From: Beaufortia kweichowensis
Taxonomy: Eukaryota; Chordata; Actinopteri; Cypriniformes; Gastromyzontidae
Direction of reading: 5' to 3'
Assembly (NCBI GenBank): GCA_019155185.1
Contig: CM032807.1
Span: 11,188,700 to 11,252,699, forward strand
DNA length: 64,000 nt
Position 1 is the first letter of the stretch, and each line of letters starts with the position of its first letter. A program made the translations under genes and the position numbers. Of the stretch, positions 61,601-64,000 are shown piece by piece. Below the pieces are notes generated by a model. That model ran no database searches and was not told where the DNA came from. It was given only the letters and a program-made list of their open reading frames with translations.

Positions 61601-62681
61601 TGGCAGGAAAACAGAGAACGTCACACAGGGGGATAGACAGGGTAAGCTCAAGGCAAGCACACACCCTGTGTCTGTCGTATAGTCTCTTTCTTTGTAAATA
61701 CATACGTGTCTCTGAAACGCATGTCTGCCGGGGCCACCGAGTGCACTCATGATGGTGTTTTAGTCTCTGATCCTGGGAACACACTCGACTGAGTGTGTTT
61801 ATGAATGAAACGCGTTTCAGCTTATGTCTATTTATGGTGACACATGTCTCACAGCTGTATATATAAAAGGTGGTTCTCCAGTAACCTATGTGTACAGTAG
61901 CAACGTGTTGGTTATTATATAAAGGATTCGGTCACCAAAAATAAAAAGAATGAAAGTTGTTGAAGATTCTTTGGAGAATTAACATTGTTACACAGATCTA
62001 AAAGACTAAAATATCAAAAAAAATATCAAGTCAAATTATTCTTACAAAAGACAAAAGACCTGACACAGTGCCTTGAATGTTAATATTATTAAGTGTTTTT
62101 TATTCTTCACACCACTTTGTCATGACATCTGTTCCCACACAAGTAACACACAAGTTGTATGGACAAATGTAGCATGAAATGGCATGTGGATGACAGAAAT
62201 TTCATTTGAAAGGAATATAAATTGTACTTTGTTGACTAAATTATGTCATTGGAGACCCATTGAGATGCTCTGAGATGCGATACTGTATAGTGTTTACTAT
62301 AAAATTACATAATTTTACTATTGTATGTTTTCCACTAAAATGGTGAGGCAATGTCAAAACATGGTATTATAAATAGTCAATTTAACCAGAAAAGGCTCAG
62401 TCTGTCCCCGCGACTTCCTCTTCTGAACTTAAACACACATGTCAATTAGGTCAAACATAAGTGGCTTTGTGAATGTGTTTATGATTTTAGTGTCCAAACA
62501 CAGCTGTGACTCTTCACTTTTCCACTGTTTTCCTACGTTAAAATCTAGTTATTAAGTGAAAGTAAAATTATTTAGAATGTTATTTGAGACAATCTTAGAA
62601 TAAAAGAAAAAACAAAACCCCCAGATTGTTTTTTTTGCTTAGACATTGCCCTTCTAAAGCGAGACTAAATTGAGATCTCAG
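58661..62681. other. no confirmed gene; candidate exon at 59924-60026
   Basis: Large stretch with mixed composition. A CpG-richer patch with a good acceptor (59895-60026) is treated in findings. Otherwise no support for genes. Confidence 0.45.
60510..60572. repeat. imperfect (TTA)n microsatellite
   Basis: TTATTA units interrupted by GTG and TTG. Confidence 0.85.
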
Positions 62682-62960
62682 TTATCCTGTTAACTGTCAC
62701 CATTCCTCAGGAGGAACACCTATGTTATTTCCCTATCCAGTCAAAATTAAATATTTGGCCAATTTGGCCAACAACATCAACAAAAAAATGTATCAAAAAA
62801 TGTTAATGTTACTGTAATTTATAAAAATACCTAAAATGAAAACATTTTAGACTTAAAAATGTTTAAAAATATATATTATAGCTAAAATTATAAAAAATGT
62901 AGTTCAGATGTACATTTTTATGTGTATACTCAATTTCTGTTGTGACAGTTATCAGGTTAA
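62682..62960 (+). mobile_element. TTAA MITE copy G
   Basis: The left flank is TTAT (one change from TTAA), followed by CCTGTTAACTGTCACC. The right end is TGACAGTTATCAGG with TTAA at 62957-62960. It keeps the CTCAGGAGGAACACC block shared with copy B. Confidence 0.85.
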
Positions 62961-63473
62961 ATTTACATTTTTAAATACCCATAATGTCATTTTTTTAATG
63001 CTATTATTATTTTTTCAAAATATTGATAGGATAGCATTCATTTAATATAATAATACTCAAAATGATTTTTTTTTACATTTAACTGCTTAATAGATTTCAG
63101 TATTGTGGCAAAATACACATATTTTAAAAACATTCAGAGGAGACACACTTTAGATTGCAAGGGTCACTTTCTCAAGAAAAACATATAAGTATAAATCAAA
63201 ATCTCTATTTGCTCTATATTTAATCTTGATGATATCCAGGGGGAAAAAAAATCTAATTTGTGATCTTTTCTATAAGACATCAGAGACTAAAATTACTAAA
63301 CCTGCCAGACAGTGCATACCCTAAAGAGCTAAACATCTGTCTTTACATCTGTGAGCACATACTGCATGAGCAAGGAAAGAATATTGATTTCTTCACATAC
63401 TGTATACTGTACATTTGCTTTCGGAACTCACAGGCTACACAGGCTACTGCTAAAAATAATTAAAATTAAAACC
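62961..63473. other. no recognisable gene
   Basis: AT-rich; nothing supported. Confidence 0.5.
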
Positions 63474-63717
63474 TTGGGTTTCCATGTTTTATGGAGACTT
63501 ACCATAGATATAATGACTTTTATATTGTACAAACTGTAAATTATATTCCAGAAATCAAACCCTTACACACACCTTTCTGAAGTTTCACATTTTTAAATAA
63601 ACATTATTTAGTATGATGTATACGTTGTTTTCCTTATATTGAAACCATTTTTTTTAAAGGTTGAAAAATTACTGGTTTGATATATACTTTCTTTGTGGGG
63701 ACAAACCCTAGAACCAT
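63474..63717 (+). repeat. GGTTTCCATGTTTTATGG repeat, copy 2
   Basis: TTGGGTTTCCATGTTTTATG, CCATAGATATAATGACTTTT, GTATGATGTATACGTTGTTT and TTTGTGGGGACAAACCCTAG. Longer than copy 1 at 41955-42104. Confidence 0.65.
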
Positions 63718-63718
63718 A

Positions 63719-63852
63719 ATTCTTTTCACCCTTATGTCATTCAAACCCTGTATATGATTATTTGTTTTGTAAAACACAAAAGAAGATATTTTGCAAGAAG
63801 ATATATATATATATATATATAATTTTATTTTTGGGTGAACTATCCCTTTAAT
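63719..63852 (+). repeat. AAAGGGATAG-family MITE, deleted copy with (AT)n
   Basis: TTCACCCTTATGTCATTCAA, GAAGATATTTTGCAAGAAG, an AT array (63801-63821), then TTTTTGGGTGAACTATCCCT and TTAA. The left terminus and centre are missing. Confidence 0.8.
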
Positions 63853-64000
63853 GTTGAAATGAAAGTTTGCAGTCGTAAGTGACACATCCTTTTCAACGCA
63901 GGTGTGTAAACAGATTTGAAATTAGAGCAGATATTTGATGGATGAATTTGAGAATGGATGAGTTTTGGCCCACCAAATCGTGATGTTACATCAATGTGAG

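Overview
The window looks like intergenic or deep-intronic DNA from a teleost fish, most likely a cyprinid (carp, minnow or danio relatives). That reading rests on repeats remembered as typical of this group: the AAAGGGATAGTTCACCC-ended MITE, the hAT MITE with an 8-bp duplication, the GTACGAATT-type repeat, the GCTGGGTT repeat, tRNA-derived SINE tails and very long pure GA/CT arrays. I could not recognise a host protein-coding gene, rRNA, functional tRNA or CRISPR array. Nearly every ATG-started frame over 60 codons falls in low-complexity DNA, in a transposon, or in AT-rich DNA with no codon signal.

Layout. Positions 1-14037 hold a (AG)65 array, a hAT MITE with a perfect 8-bp duplication (2181-2374), AT-rich MITEs flanked by TTAA (piggyBac-like), a GTACGAATT-type repeat carrying a second MITE (5935-6390), a SINE tail, an 81-bp tandem duplication (9502-9663), and a LINE 3' end nested in a TTAA MITE (10183-11053). 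Positions 14038-19147 are a full-length but broken Ty3/gypsy chromodomain retrotransposon. Both LTRs, a CATAC duplication, and recognisable gag, protease, RT, RNase H, integrase and chromodomain remnants are present. Positions 19167-39372 hold scattered MITEs and one 686-bp hAT element (30678-31363) that itself carries a tRNA-like retroposon with a 16-bp duplication. At 39378-40068 there is an internally deleted second gypsy family on the minus strand. At 42111-42250 there is a near-perfect 60-bp-arm inverted repeat. A (TC)64 array, a Tc1-like MITE, further TTAA MITEs and a solo LTR (55367-55654) follow to the end.

Main observation. The coding part of the gypsy element is interspersed with exact words (up to 17-18 bases) copied, in order and nearly in register, from the unique DNA 5.1-5.5 kb upstream. 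The offset converges on the insertion length at the 3' junction. The simplest reading is that the insertion is heterozygous: reads from the empty allele were forced onto the element during consensus building, so its reading frames are partly an assembly artefact.

How the parts relate: there is no operon or pathway here. The content is a layered record of transposon insertion, in which several insertions can be ordered by nesting.
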